Below the pieces are notes generated by a model, which was not told where the DNA came from, ran no database searches, and saw only the letters and a list, made by a program, of their open reading frames with translations. Both the position numbers and the translations under genes were made by a program. Positions 17,324 through 25,614 of a stretch of 44,951 nt of DNA are shown piece by piece. The stretch comes from Acidobacteriota bacterium (GTDB lineage: Bacteria > Acidobacteriota > Terriglobia > Bryobacterales > Bryobacteraceae). Numbering within the stretch: position 1 is the first letter of the stretch; each line of letters opens with the position of its first letter. The DNA is taken from NCBI GenBank assembly GCA_016870995.1, contig VFZU01000039.1, positions 1 through 44,951 of the forward strand. The letters are read 5' to 3'.

Positions 17324-18208
17324 TTACATCCTCCCCTTACGAGCAGCCAGGTATTCACGAAGCCCTGCGTCGAGAGGCTTGTCGGTCGGCATCAGAAAAT
17401 ATTCCATCCCTGCGCCTTGCGCCTTCGAGTGCAGATCTTCAATGTGCTGGTTCATCTTGGCGCGGTACTCGGTTTTGAGGTATTCGGGGGTCACCTCGAC
17501 GGCTTCGCCGCTTTCGATATCAATCATCGTGGCCGGGCCAGCGATGGATGGCTCTAACTCCTGCCGGTCGAGGATATGAAACAGAACGACTTCATTCTTT
17601 TTCCAGCGCAGAGGAGCAATCGTTTGAATCACGGTTTCCGGGTCAGCATAGAAATCAGAGACGACAATCACGAGACCGCGCTGACGAATGTACTCAAGAA
17701 ACTGCGAGAAGGGTTTGGCAAAGTTGGTGTGTTGCCCAACCTCGGCCTTCTCTACGGCATGAAGCACCTTTTGCAAATGACCAACCCTTGAGGCCGGCGG
17801 AATGAACTGGCGCACTTCGTCATCGAACAAGATCAGCCCTGTGGCATCACGCTGCTGCACAGCCAGATAAACGAGGCTTGAAACCAGATAGCGCGAGTAC
17901 TCAAGCTTGTTGGGTTTCTTGCCAAAGCTCATCGACTTCGACAAATCAAGCAGAACCGTAACCTTGGTGTTCGTTTCGCCCTTGTAGCGCTTGAGGTACA
18001 TGCGCTCGGCCCGAGCATAAACATTCCAATCGACGTGCCGCAGGTCGTCTCCGGGCGAGTACATGCGGTACTCGGCAAATTCCTGGCTGAAGCCGAAATC
18101 CGGCGAACGGTGCAGGCCGTTGATGAATCCTTGCACGACAGTTTTCGCGACCAGGTCAAGACCGGAGATCGCCGACAGCACATGCGGATCGAGGTAGTTC
18201 TGTTGCAA
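17324..18208 (-). CDS. DUF58 (vWA-like) protein
   Basis: Cytoplasmic DUF58 protein, almost always encoded next to MoxR ATPases. The DUF58 signature is clear: MYSPGDDLRHVDWNVYAR (residues about 49-66). A vWA fold follows with the metal motif LDLSKSMSFG (Asp88, Ser90, Ser92) and the second loop SDFYADPE. 294 residues, no membrane span. Gaps of 3 bp to the MoxR gene upstream and 6 bp to the BatA-like gene downstream, so these three form the core of the cluster. Probably a MoxR client or adaptor; substrate unknown. Confidence 0.93.
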   Translation of the reverse strand: MQQNYLDPHVLSAISGLDLVAKTVVQGFINGLHRSPDFGFSQEFAEYRMYSPGDDLRHVDWNVYARAERMYLKRYKGETNTKVTVLLDLSKSMSFGKKPNKLEYSRYLVSSLVYLAVQQRDATGLILFDDEVRQFIPPASRVGHLQKVLHAVEKAEVGQHTNFAKPFSQFLEYIRQRGLVIVVSDFYADPETVIQTIAPLRWKKNEVVLFHILDRQELEPSIAGPATMIDIESGEAVEVTPEYLKTEYRAKMNQHIEDLHSKAQGAGMEYFLMPTDKPLDAGLREYLAARKGRM

Positions 18209-18211
18209 CCA

Positions 18212-19237
18212 CTACTCCTTGGGCACCGGAACGTGATTCAAAATCTTGGCCAGCAAAGCGTCGGTGGCCAGTTTGTCGCTTTCCGCCTGGAAGTTCAAAA
18301 GAATGCGATGGCGCAGGATCGGGGTGTAGAGCTTTTGGATGTCTTCGTAGGTGACGTGGTAGCGGCCCGACATCAATGCGCGCGCCTTGGCTGCAAGCAC
18401 AAGATTCTGAATGCCGCGCACGCTCGCGCCGAAGTTTACATACTTCTTGACGAAGTCCGGCGAACTCGCGTCGCTATGGCGCGATGCACGAACCAGCGCA
18501 ACAGCATAGCGGGCAATGCTTTCGGCGATCGGCACCATTCGCACCAGCGTCTGGAAGCCGAGCATTTCTTCAGCAGTGGTGATTGCTTCAGCGCGGGCCG
18601 ATGAAGTTGTAGTCGTCAGCCCGATCACCTTCAACTCTTCTTCCGCGCTGAGATAGTCGAGCACGGTGTTGAACAGGAAGCGGTCCAACTGCGCTTCGGG
18701 CAGCGGGTAGGTGCCCTCAAGTTCAATCGGGTTTTGCGTGGCCAGCACGAAGAAGGGGCTTGGCAATTTGTGATGAGATCCGCGCACCGTGACAGTCCGC
18801 TCCTGCATGGCTTCAAGCAAGGCCGACTGCGTTTTGGGTGGCGTACGGTTGATTTCGTCGGCGAGCACGACATTGCCGAAGATCGGACCCGGAACAAAAG
18901 TCCAGGTGCGGCGGCCCGTGCCCGGTTCTTCCTCAATGATGTCCGTGCCGGTGATGTCAGAGGGCATCAAGTCCGGCGTGAACTGGATGCGCGTAAACTT
19001 CAGGCCAAGGCTGTCGGCAAGCGTGCGCACCAATAGAGTTTTTGCGGTGCCCGGCAAACCGGTGATCAGACAGTGGCCGCCGACAAACAGCGCGATCTGA
19101 ACCTGTTCAAGAACTTCTTCCTGGCCGATGATGACCTTGCGGACTTCGAGGACCAGCGATTGTTGAACGGTTTGGAAGCGATCGACGCGAGCCTTGATAT
19201 CGGTGGTGTCGAATGCCTCATTGGGAGTCATGCTCAT
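18212..19237 (-). CDS. MoxR-family AAA+ ATPase
   Basis: AAA+ chaperone of the MoxR family, which uses ATP to remodel or activate protein complexes, often containing vWA proteins. Walker A is GLPGTAKT (residues 60-67), Walker B VVLADEIN (Asp127, Glu128), with the MoxR-typical SALLEAMQERTVTV and the sensor motif VLATQNPIELEGTYPLPEAQLDRF; the C-terminal lid follows. 341 residues, cytoplasmic, probably hexameric. ATG at 19237 chosen from a frame that begins MSMTPNEAFDTTD. It sits 6 bp after the TPR-protease gene and directly before DUF58, the conserved order in MoxR clusters. Confidence 0.95.
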   Translation of the reverse strand: MSMTPNEAFDTTDIKARVDRFQTVQQSLVLEVRKVIIGQEEVLEQVQIALFVGGHCLITGLPGTAKTLLVRTLADSLGLKFTRIQFTPDLMPSDITGTDIIEEEPGTGRRTWTFVPGPIFGNVVLADEINRTPPKTQSALLEAMQERTVTVRGSHHKLPSPFFVLATQNPIELEGTYPLPEAQLDRFLFNTVLDYLSAEEELKVIGLTTTTSSARAEAITTAEEMLGFQTLVRMVPIAESIARYAVALVRASRHSDASSPDFVKKYVNFGASVRGIQNLVLAAKARALMSGRYHVTYEDIQKLYTPILRHRILLNFQAESDKLATDALLAKILNHVPVPKE

Positions 19238-19243
19238 GAATGA

Positions 19244-21478
19244 TTAGTCCTTGCTCGAATGATTCTCGAGTTCGAGTAATAGCTTCTGGGCAGGCTTGAA
19301 ACCTGGTGCCAACTCGAGAGATTGAAATAGCGCTTCCTGGGCTTGTTGGGGTCGCGACAGAGCGACGTAGGATCTGGCCAAATTGTAATACGCCCCAGCG
19401 GGGTCTACTGGCTTTGAAGCCAGCTGCGCCAGAAACGCGGGCAGCGCGCGGTCTGGCTGTTTGAGATCGAGATAGTATTCACCCAGCTTGCGATGCAGGT
19501 CTTCGTCGCCCACTGGGGAAATGTAGATGAGACGCTTCAGCGCCGCGGCGGCCATGGCCTTGTCGCCGTTCTCTTCTTCAAGCCGCGCTAGATCCTTCAG
19601 AATCTCTGGTTCACGGCCACTGGCCTTGGCATATTCGCGCCAGGCATCTCGCGCCTTCACCTTGTCCCCTTTGGCGAGATACGCCTTGCCTAGAACTTCA
19701 TAGCCTGTAGCAAGAATCGCCGTTGAGGGGTAACCTTCCACCGCACGTCGGGCTTTAACAATAGCGGCGTCGGCATCCTTTTTCGCAAGTGCCTTGTTAG
19801 CGCCGTCAATGGCAGCGCGCAGATCCTTCAGATTGTTGGCTGTCTTGCCGTAACGCGATTCGATGAATTCGAGCAACTTCGCGTCGAATTCCTTGGGCTT
19901 GAGCTTTAAGTGCGTTTCCACGACTTCGGTCGTGGTCTTGCGTTCCGCAAAGCTCTTCACCATCGCGTTCACTGTATCCTGGCCATAGTTCTTTACGATC
20001 CAATCCAGCGCCTGGCCCGCTTGAAAGTAGCTGAGGCCGATCTGCAGAGGATCCTTGGGACGCACAAAGCCGCTGTCGAGATCTTCGACGGGCAAGAACT
20101 TCTTCTCTTTGATCGCCATCAAGACGGCAGATTCCACCGGGTCGCCCCAATCGGGCGAGGCCATCGTTTCCTCATGAACACTAATGCCTTCTGTAAACCA
20201 GCGCGGCACGAGAAACTTGCTCATCACCAGAATGTAGCTATGGCTGAGTTCATGCCAGAGCGTGGAGGCCCAATGATAATCCCCGCCCTTGCGTGCTGAA
20301 GGTGAATCCATGGCGACAACCGGGCCGAAGCTGACACCAGTCGCTCCCAATCCAGGCAGCCCCATCGTGCGCACCGCAAAATCCTCGTGGTCGGGGTAAA
20401 CCTCAACCTCAAGCGGCACATTCATCTTCATCTTGTATTTCGCTTCGTAGGTCTTGCGCGCCTTGCTCACTTCTTCTTCGAAGTAAGGCTGGAGAATGGC
20501 CGCTTCCTTCTTGTGCAGCCGCACTTCGCCGCCTTCGAACTTATGCGACACAAAGTTCTTGTAGCTGTCCATGAGCGTGAGCGAATTCACCACTTCGCTT
20601 GAGTCGTACTTGTTGTTGTACGCCATGTCTAATTGCTCACGGGCTTCAGACGGCTTGCCGATCCTCATGAGATTGATACCAAGCTGCTCGCGGGCCACCC
20701 ACAAATCTGGCGTGAGCGCGACCGCCTTCCGGTACAGCTCAATTGCTTCCTCATAACGGCGATTCATCACAAAGTGATGCCCGGCCCAATACCAGGCTTC
20801 GCCGTACTTGGGGTTGATCGCAAGCACCTTGTCGAACCAGGTCGTAGTCTGGTTCTTCAGCAATTCAATCGTCCCGAGCGTGGCCATCGCGTTCAAGCTT
20901 TTCGGGTTGATCGCCAAAGCCTTATTGGCTTCTTCGACCGCTTTCTTTTCGTCGGAATTCTCGAGCGCCAACTGAGCCATCAGCTCTCGGACTTCATAGA
21001 GACCCGCATCGGCCTCTGCCGCAGCCTTGGCCAGCTCAATCGCTTTGGAATCGAAGCCGCGCGACATAATCCGGGCGAGCGCGAGCATCCCTTGCGCATT
21101 ACCCTTATCCATCTCGAGCGCTTCGCTGATCAACTTGATCGCTTCGGCTTTATTGAATCGGCTCCAGAACAGAAGGCCGTAACGAATCCTCAGATTGGCG
21201 TCGCCTGGATATTGCTCGAGGGCCTTTTCGAATGCTTCCTTGGAATCCTCCACCTTGCCCATGCCCCAATGGCCTTCGGCACTCAAAGCGGGGGACTTGT
21301 CGGCCATCAATTCGACAAAACAATTCGTGGCCTCAACGGTTGAGCCCGTTTGTTTCAAATCCCAGCAGCGAGTCGCTTTGGCGCGATCGTAGGGCACTCC
21401 GGCAGCCTTCTTTACTACCGGCTTCTGCGCCAGCAACGCCCCGATCGTCAGGACGCCGATCACACTGATGCGCATCAC
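19244..21478 (-). CDS. TPR protein with HExxH (gluzincin-like) protease domain
   Basis: 744-residue exported protein. A signal peptide (MMRISVIGVLTIGALLAQ) is followed by TPR repeats (about 50-310; e.g. YGEAWYWAGHHFVMNRRYEE), then a metallopeptidase domain (about 325-550) with HELSH (409-413) inside LWHELSHSYILVMSKFL and a downstream WFTEGISVHEE that supplies the Glu ligand, the plan of the peptidase-MA/gluzincin group. A second TPR set (about 560-735) closes the protein. It probably works in the periplasm or on the cell surface; substrate not known. It starts 4 bp inside the caspase-like gene (ATGA-type overlap) and is followed after 6 bp by MoxR, so it belongs to the same unit. A protease in a MoxR cluster suggests the complex handles or matures proteins. 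Confidence 0.85.
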   Translation of the reverse strand: MMRISVIGVLTIGALLAQKPVVKKAAGVPYDRAKATRCWDLKQTGSTVEATNCFVELMADKSPALSAEGHWGMGKVEDSKEAFEKALEQYPGDANLRIRYGLLFWSRFNKAEAIKLISEALEMDKGNAQGMLALARIMSRGFDSKAIELAKAAAEADAGLYEVRELMAQLALENSDEKKAVEEANKALAINPKSLNAMATLGTIELLKNQTTTWFDKVLAINPKYGEAWYWAGHHFVMNRRYEEAIELYRKAVALTPDLWVAREQLGINLMRIGKPSEAREQLDMAYNNKYDSSEVVNSLTLMDSYKNFVSHKFEGGEVRLHKKEAAILQPYFEEEVSKARKTYEAKYKMKMNVPLEVEVYPDHEDFAVRTMGLPGLGATGVSFGPVVAMDSPSARKGGDYHWASTLWHELSHSYILVMSKFLVPRWFTEGISVHEETMASPDWGDPVESAVLMAIKEKKFLPVEDLDSGFVRPKDPLQIGLSYFQAGQALDWIVKNYGQDTVNAMVKSFAERKTTTEVVETHLKLKPKEFDAKLLEFIESRYGKTANNLKDLRAAIDGANKALAKKDADAAIVKARRAVEGYPSTAILATGYEVLGKAYLAKGDKVKARDAWREYAKASGREPEILKDLARLEEENGDKAMAAAALKRLIYISPVGDEDLHRKLGEYYLDLKQPDRALPAFLAQLASKPVDPAGAYYNLARSYVALSRPQQAQEALFQSLELAPGFKPAQKLLLELENHSSKD

Positions 21479-22392
21479 TTGTCGAGCTCCTGCTGAATGC
21501 GCGCCACCTGCAACAACAGATTGCGCATCTCAAGGCGGTACTGGTCAGACGGCATCGCCGCTTTGCGGAGCTTCAAATTGTCGATCTGCAGCTCGATGGC
21601 TTCTCGCTGCTTGAGCAACGCCTGCTTCTCTGGAGACTTTGCGGCATTCTGCAGCGAACCGAACAAGAGAACGGGCATGCGCATGGCCACCATCGCCTCG
21701 CCCTTGGTGGGATCGGGCGTGCGGAAGCCAGCCGAGCTGGAAGTATCGGCCAACAACGGGTGCTCCGTCGCCAGACGCTTATTGGACTCGTAATACTTTG
21801 CCGTCTTCGTCTCTGCGTACCGATAGGCTTCAAGAGCCGAGATCACGTCATTCTTGTCTGCGTCGGCTTGAGGGTCGCGCAGCGCTTCCAGCCAGTAGCG
21901 CGCAAATACGGTGGACAACTTCTCGGTTCCACTTTTGGTGGCCGTGATTACCGTGCGGCCTTCCTGCCTCAAATCAGCCAGGCTGCCACCGCTTGCACTG
22001 GTCGTGTTCACCAGCAGCTGGCGCTTGGCGGGCACCGGCAGCATCCACATCGCTAATTCTTTGGCTGTCACATCGGGCCCAACCAGATTGAATTTGTACT
22101 CAACGCCATCGAACGTGCCGTGCCCGATCATCGTCACGACCAACGCGTCATCCGCTTTGGCTTCTTTGGCGATCTCGGCAAAAGTGTCTTTGATTTTCGC
22201 CTTGCTCGCCATGGCACCACTCAGACTGAATGCTTTCGACTGCGGAGCACCTTTGGTCAGCTTATCCAGTTCTTCCACTTGCGCCTTAAAGCGAGTCTCA
22301 TAATCCTCTTGCCCACCCAGGCCTCCCAGATTGACGTAGAAGGTGGTCGCGGCGAGCGGCGCACACATAATCAAGAACACAACGTGCTTCAT
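21475..22392 (-). CDS. Caspase-fold (C13/C14-like) protein lacking the catalytic Cys
   Basis: Exported protein with a signal peptide (MKHVVFLIMCAPLAA, then TTFYVNLGGLG). The first 200 residues follow the caspase/legumain-like plan: a beta strand LVVTMIGHGTFDG with the catalytic-type His91, then a second strand ending in LLVNTTSASGGSLADL where active members have (D/S)xCxSGG. Here the Cys position is Ser132, so a cysteine nucleophile is absent. A conserved-looking TVITATKSGTEKLSTVFARY segment follows. The C-terminus (250-305) is a coiled coil (KQREAIELQIDNLKLRKAAM). It may be inactive or use Ser. It directly follows the vWA/GATase gene without a gap and overlaps the TPR-protease by 4 bp. Fold assignment is from motif order and not certain. 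Confidence 0.65.
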   Translation of the reverse strand: MKHVVFLIMCAPLAATTFYVNLGGLGGQEDYETRFKAQVEELDKLTKGAPQSKAFSLSGAMASKAKIKDTFAEIAKEAKADDALVVTMIGHGTFDGVEYKFNLVGPDVTAKELAMWMLPVPAKRQLLVNTTSASGGSLADLRQEGRTVITATKSGTEKLSTVFARYWLEALRDPQADADKNDVISALEAYRYAETKTAKYYESNKRLATEHPLLADTSSSAGFRTPDPTKGEAMVAMRMPVLLFGSLQNAAKSPEKQALLKQREAIELQIDNLKLRKAAMPSDQYRLEMRNLLLQVARIQQELDK

Positions 22393-24645
22393 CTATACAG
22401 CTCCCCATCGGCGGCGCAGCAGCCATTCGGCGGCCTTGGCCCCGAACAGCGCCATCAGCAGCGCCGGCATGTTCCACAATTCTTTGGTCTCGCGGGTGGT
22501 GATGCCCGCCTCGGAATACGCAATATCGTCTGGCAAAGACTTGGCCGTCGCCGGCGTGTAATAGTTGCCGCCCGTTTGGCGGCTCAGGCCCTCCAGCAAC
22601 TGGCGATTCTGTTCTGCGTGAAAGCTCTCGGCCACACCGTCCTGGCGAATCATCGTGAACACGTCGCGCCCCATTTCTTCTTTTCCATTCTTGGCCAGCA
22701 CTTCGACGATGTAACTGCCGGCCTTCGGCGCGTCCCATTTCGATGTAAAGATTCCGGCTTGATTGGCATCGGGAGTGAGCGTCAACATGGCCGAGACACC
22801 TCCAGGGCCGAGAATGCGCGCTTCCACAGTTGCGGCAGATACGGGATTGTAAGCCTTGTCACGAACGTCAGCGCGAAACTCAACATTGCCATCATCGAGC
22901 AGTAGTTGTTTGGATGGCGCGGCGCTAATCTGCGGTGGAGTTTCTGTGACAAGCCACCGCAGGCCCTGCTGCCAAAACAACTCGTGGCTCAAATCCTTGA
23001 CGTCTTGTGACATCTGCCAGCGCCAGGTACCGCTGCTGGCAAAAACAACGCTGCGGCCGCGGCCATAACGCTGGGTCACAAGCAACGGGTGCCTGCCCTT
23101 GCTCGTAGGCAGCGCGTCGACCAGAACCGTCGCGCCTGGCTTGGCCGGGCCCGTCTCCTGATAGTTCGCCATAAAGGGCAGCTTCTTCCAACGGTCTTCG
23201 TTCCGCTTCGGGTCTTCTTCGATGCGCACAATCAGACTGTCGCGACCTGCTTCGGTCAGCTCCGCCGTGGCTGGATCGCGATGAAACGTTCCTTTTCGAT
23301 CCGTCAAGGAAACGGGAATCATCTCGGCGACAGAACTCGCCGCCCAGCCTCCATCACTCAGGGCTCCGCGCCCCGCCAGGAACATCACACCACCGCCTCT
23401 GCGGTCGGCGAAGTTCTTAATCATGGCTTGTTGCTGCGGCGTAAACCAACTGGCCTCAATGCCACCAATCATCAAACCGCTGAATTTGAACAGGTCTTCT
23501 TCTTTGACAGGAAAGCCTTGTTCCAGTTCTTTGGGGTCTTCGACGCCCTGACGATAGATCTTGTTCTGGGTAGTACGCAGCATCGTGGTGAGCTGCAAGT
23601 TCCGATCACCTTCAAGAGCGCGGCGGATGAATTTGAAGTCCCACTTGGGCTCGCCTTCAACGTACAGGATGCGCGGCTTGAGGCTTTCGACATTGATCAG
23701 CCTCGTCTGGGCATTGTTGCTTGCGTTCTCTTCGTCGGGCAGCTTGACCACAGAAGCCTTCACATTCCGAGCCCCAGCCAAGCCGGCATTAAACAGCAAC
23801 GTTTCGGTTTGCGGCGTACCATCTTCGCCCAAGGCAACTTCGCGCGAGGAGACGATCTTGTCGTCGGCCATCAGCCCGATTTTCGCCTTCTGACCTTTGT
23901 AACCGTAGTGGCGGAATGTCACCGCCGCCCCAATGCGGCTATCGGACAGGGCCCGCAGCGGCACATCGAGATCGATCACTTCAATATCTTTGCTGAGCTT
24001 TTCAGCCCCAAAGCCAACCGTATGGATCGGGATCCTACGGCGGCGGATTTCTCCGAGCGTCTCAGCCTCCATGCCGCCAGAATTGTCGCTACCGTCGCTC
24101 AACAAAACGACAGCGCCAATCGGCAGGCTCGCCGATTCTTCCATCATCTGTTTCATCGAGCCGCCGAGATGCGTCGTGTTCTGGTTGCCGGTCACAGCAT
24201 CAAGGGTCTGAATCCGCTCCAGATTTTCGCCAGCCCTGTAAACGCGCACCTGGAAGCGGCTCTTCATCTTGTCAAGCAGGCCCCCGGTCAACAATTGCTT
24301 GGCCGATTCAATGCGCGACAGATCTTCCTGCTTCAGCAGCATACTGCGCGAATCGTCCACCACGACGGCAATCACGTTCTGCTGCGGTTTCAGCGCCGTC
24401 ACTCGCAAGGCTGGCCGCCACAACATGAACAGCACCAGGCACAGCACAACACCTTGCAAAGCGGCAATCGCAATCCAGCGCCGGCCTTTCAGGTTGTCGC
24501 CATGCTGCTTAAAAACTAGATAGCCGACGGCGGCGACAAGCGCCAGGGAAACGAATACAAGCAACCACACCGGCCAGCCTGAAGCGAACAGAAATTCGCC
24601 TTTAGTGAATAAGCGGTATGGATAGAGGAACAACGATTCGAACAT
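22393..24645 (-). CDS. Membrane protein with vWA and glutamine-amidotransferase-like domains
   Basis: 750-residue membrane protein common in MoxR/BatA clusters. Two N-terminal helices (about 22-45 and 56-77) precede a vWA domain with the metal motif VVDDSRSM (Asp97, Ser99, Ser101; DxSxS) and a second conserved stretch GAVVLLSDGSDNSGG. The central part contains a class-I GATase-like fold (ILYVEGEPKWDFKFIRRAL, FSGLMIGGIEASWFTPQQQ, GGVMFLAGRGALSDGGW) that lacks an obvious Cys nucleophile, so it is likely structural. Immunoglobulin-like strands and a final helix near 725-745 (MPALLMALFGAKAAEWLL) complete it. Most of it should face the periplasm. Lies 23 bp after the DUF4159 gene; no gap to the caspase-like gene. 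Confidence 0.85.
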   Translation of the reverse strand: MFESLFLYPYRLFTKGEFLFASGWPVWLLVFVSLALVAAVGYLVFKQHGDNLKGRRWIAIAALQGVVLCLVLFMLWRPALRVTALKPQQNVIAVVVDDSRSMLLKQEDLSRIESAKQLLTGGLLDKMKSRFQVRVYRAGENLERIQTLDAVTGNQNTTHLGGSMKQMMEESASLPIGAVVLLSDGSDNSGGMEAETLGEIRRRRIPIHTVGFGAEKLSKDIEVIDLDVPLRALSDSRIGAAVTFRHYGYKGQKAKIGLMADDKIVSSREVALGEDGTPQTETLLFNAGLAGARNVKASVVKLPDEENASNNAQTRLINVESLKPRILYVEGEPKWDFKFIRRALEGDRNLQLTTMLRTTQNKIYRQGVEDPKELEQGFPVKEEDLFKFSGLMIGGIEASWFTPQQQAMIKNFADRRGGGVMFLAGRGALSDGGWAASSVAEMIPVSLTDRKGTFHRDPATAELTEAGRDSLIVRIEEDPKRNEDRWKKLPFMANYQETGPAKPGATVLVDALPTSKGRHPLLVTQRYGRGRSVVFASSGTWRWQMSQDVKDLSHELFWQQGLRWLVTETPPQISAAPSKQLLLDDGNVEFRADVRDKAYNPVSAATVEARILGPGGVSAMLTLTPDANQAGIFTSKWDAPKAGSYIVEVLAKNGKEEMGRDVFTMIRQDGVAESFHAEQNRQLLEGLSRQTGGNYYTPATAKSLPDDIAYSEAGITTRETKELWNMPALLMALFGAKAAEWLLRRRWGAV

Positions 24646-24668
24646 TCGTGCTCTTTGGAGGAGATGCT

Positions 24669-25481
24669 TTAGTGCGTCATGCTGTAGATGATGTAATTCA
24701 GGCCTATGCGATAGGCCATGGAAGTGTATCGCTCAGGGTACTGCGGCATGTCGGCATGTTCCCAGGCGTCTCCCAAATCCATGTTGTGGCACATGGCAAC
24801 CACGATTCGCCCCTTTTCGTCATAGATGCCTCCCCATTTTTCCTTCATCCCATCCTGCTCATAGGTGTTTCCGGTGTAAAACATTACGATGCCCGGGATC
24901 TGGATGCGATCTTCCAAATCGAACAACATGTGGAAGATGGCGTCTTTGTTGGGGATGTCGACCACTGGCCGGTCCGGGAACACGCGGCTCATGGACCTCA
25001 TGAAGATCTCCCACTCGATCGTGCCGTGGAAGTCGTCCACCATCAGAAAGCCGCCGCGGTTCAGATATTCACGTAATTTGGCCGCTTGCGAGTCGGTGAG
25101 ATCCCAGTGCCCGACCTCGACACCGTAAATCCAGGGGTAGTCGAAGATCTTGTCCGTGTCGAGATCCACTACTTCTTCGACGCTGCGCACGTGCACCCGG
25201 GAAAGCCGCCGGATGCCCTGCGCAAAATGACGCTCCGCCTTGGGATAGTCGGTCGACCAGCTACCGCGAACTCCCCACATCCCGGCACCCTGCCGATAGG
25301 AGTTGTAACGCAACCGGGCAAAAACCCACTCCGTTTTCTCCGCGGCATCGGTGGGATAAGGCTCTGGAAGATCATCATCATCCAAAAAAGGCAGTCTGCC
25401 ACGCCTCTGGAAGGCGAGACATGCTCCGGCCAACAAGAGAACGACACAAATGGCGCGAAGATGTCGATTCATTGCCATCAC
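24669..25481 (-). CDS. DUF4159 protein, exported
   Basis: First gene of the MoxR cluster. Residues about 50-270 match DUF4159: FARLRYNSYRQ, RGSWSTDYPKAERHFAQGIR, then a GATase-like core with YLNRGGFLMVDDFHG, a VFPDRPVVDIPNKDAIFHML segment and the conserved GRIVVAMCHNMDLGDAWEHA ending. A hydrophobic N-terminus (LRAICVVLLLAGACLAFQ) acts as signal peptide. 270 residues with the longest start (GTG, 25481); ATG 25478 or ATG 25472 are as likely. DUF4159 is regularly found with MoxR, DUF58 and vWA genes; its biochemical role is not established. Divergent from citrate synthase across a region that holds an inverted repeat. Confidence 0.9.
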   Translation of the reverse strand: MMAMNRHLRAICVVLLLAGACLAFQRRGRLPFLDDDDLPEPYPTDAAEKTEWVFARLRYNSYRQGAGMWGVRGSWSTDYPKAERHFAQGIRRLSRVHVRSVEEVVDLDTDKIFDYPWIYGVEVGHWDLTDSQAAKLREYLNRGGFLMVDDFHGTIEWEIFMRSMSRVFPDRPVVDIPNKDAIFHMLFDLEDRIQIPGIVMFYTGNTYEQDGMKEKWGGIYDEKGRIVVAMCHNMDLGDAWEHADMPQYPERYTSMAYRIGLNYIIYSMTH

Positions 25482-25507
25482 CCAGAATGAGCCTACTCTA
25501 ACACGGA

Positions 25508-25539
25508 CGAAACAAAGTGCATCTCGTTACCCTGTTTCG
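25508..25539. promoter_or_regulatory. Inverted repeat in the gltA / MoxR-cluster control region
   Basis: Perfect 7-bp arms CGAAACA (25508-25514) and TGTTTCG (25533-25539), with centres 25 bp apart, lie in the divergent control region between the DUF4159 gene and citrate synthase. The spacing is compatible with binding of a dimeric regulator on one face of the helix. No clear -35/-10 pair is visible here in either direction. Confidence 0.35.
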
Positions 25540-25614
25540 ACAACTATTTAATCGGTGGCGGTCCCGGAGCGATCGATTCCGAGACATAATTTATGTTTGG
25601 AGCGAAACGCGAGC

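Noticed and set aside
23089-24519. Long plus-strand open frame opposite the vWA/GATase gene
   Set aside because: It is a shadow of the GC-rich minus-strand gene: no family motifs, and the minus-strand protein shows clear vWA and GATase-like features.
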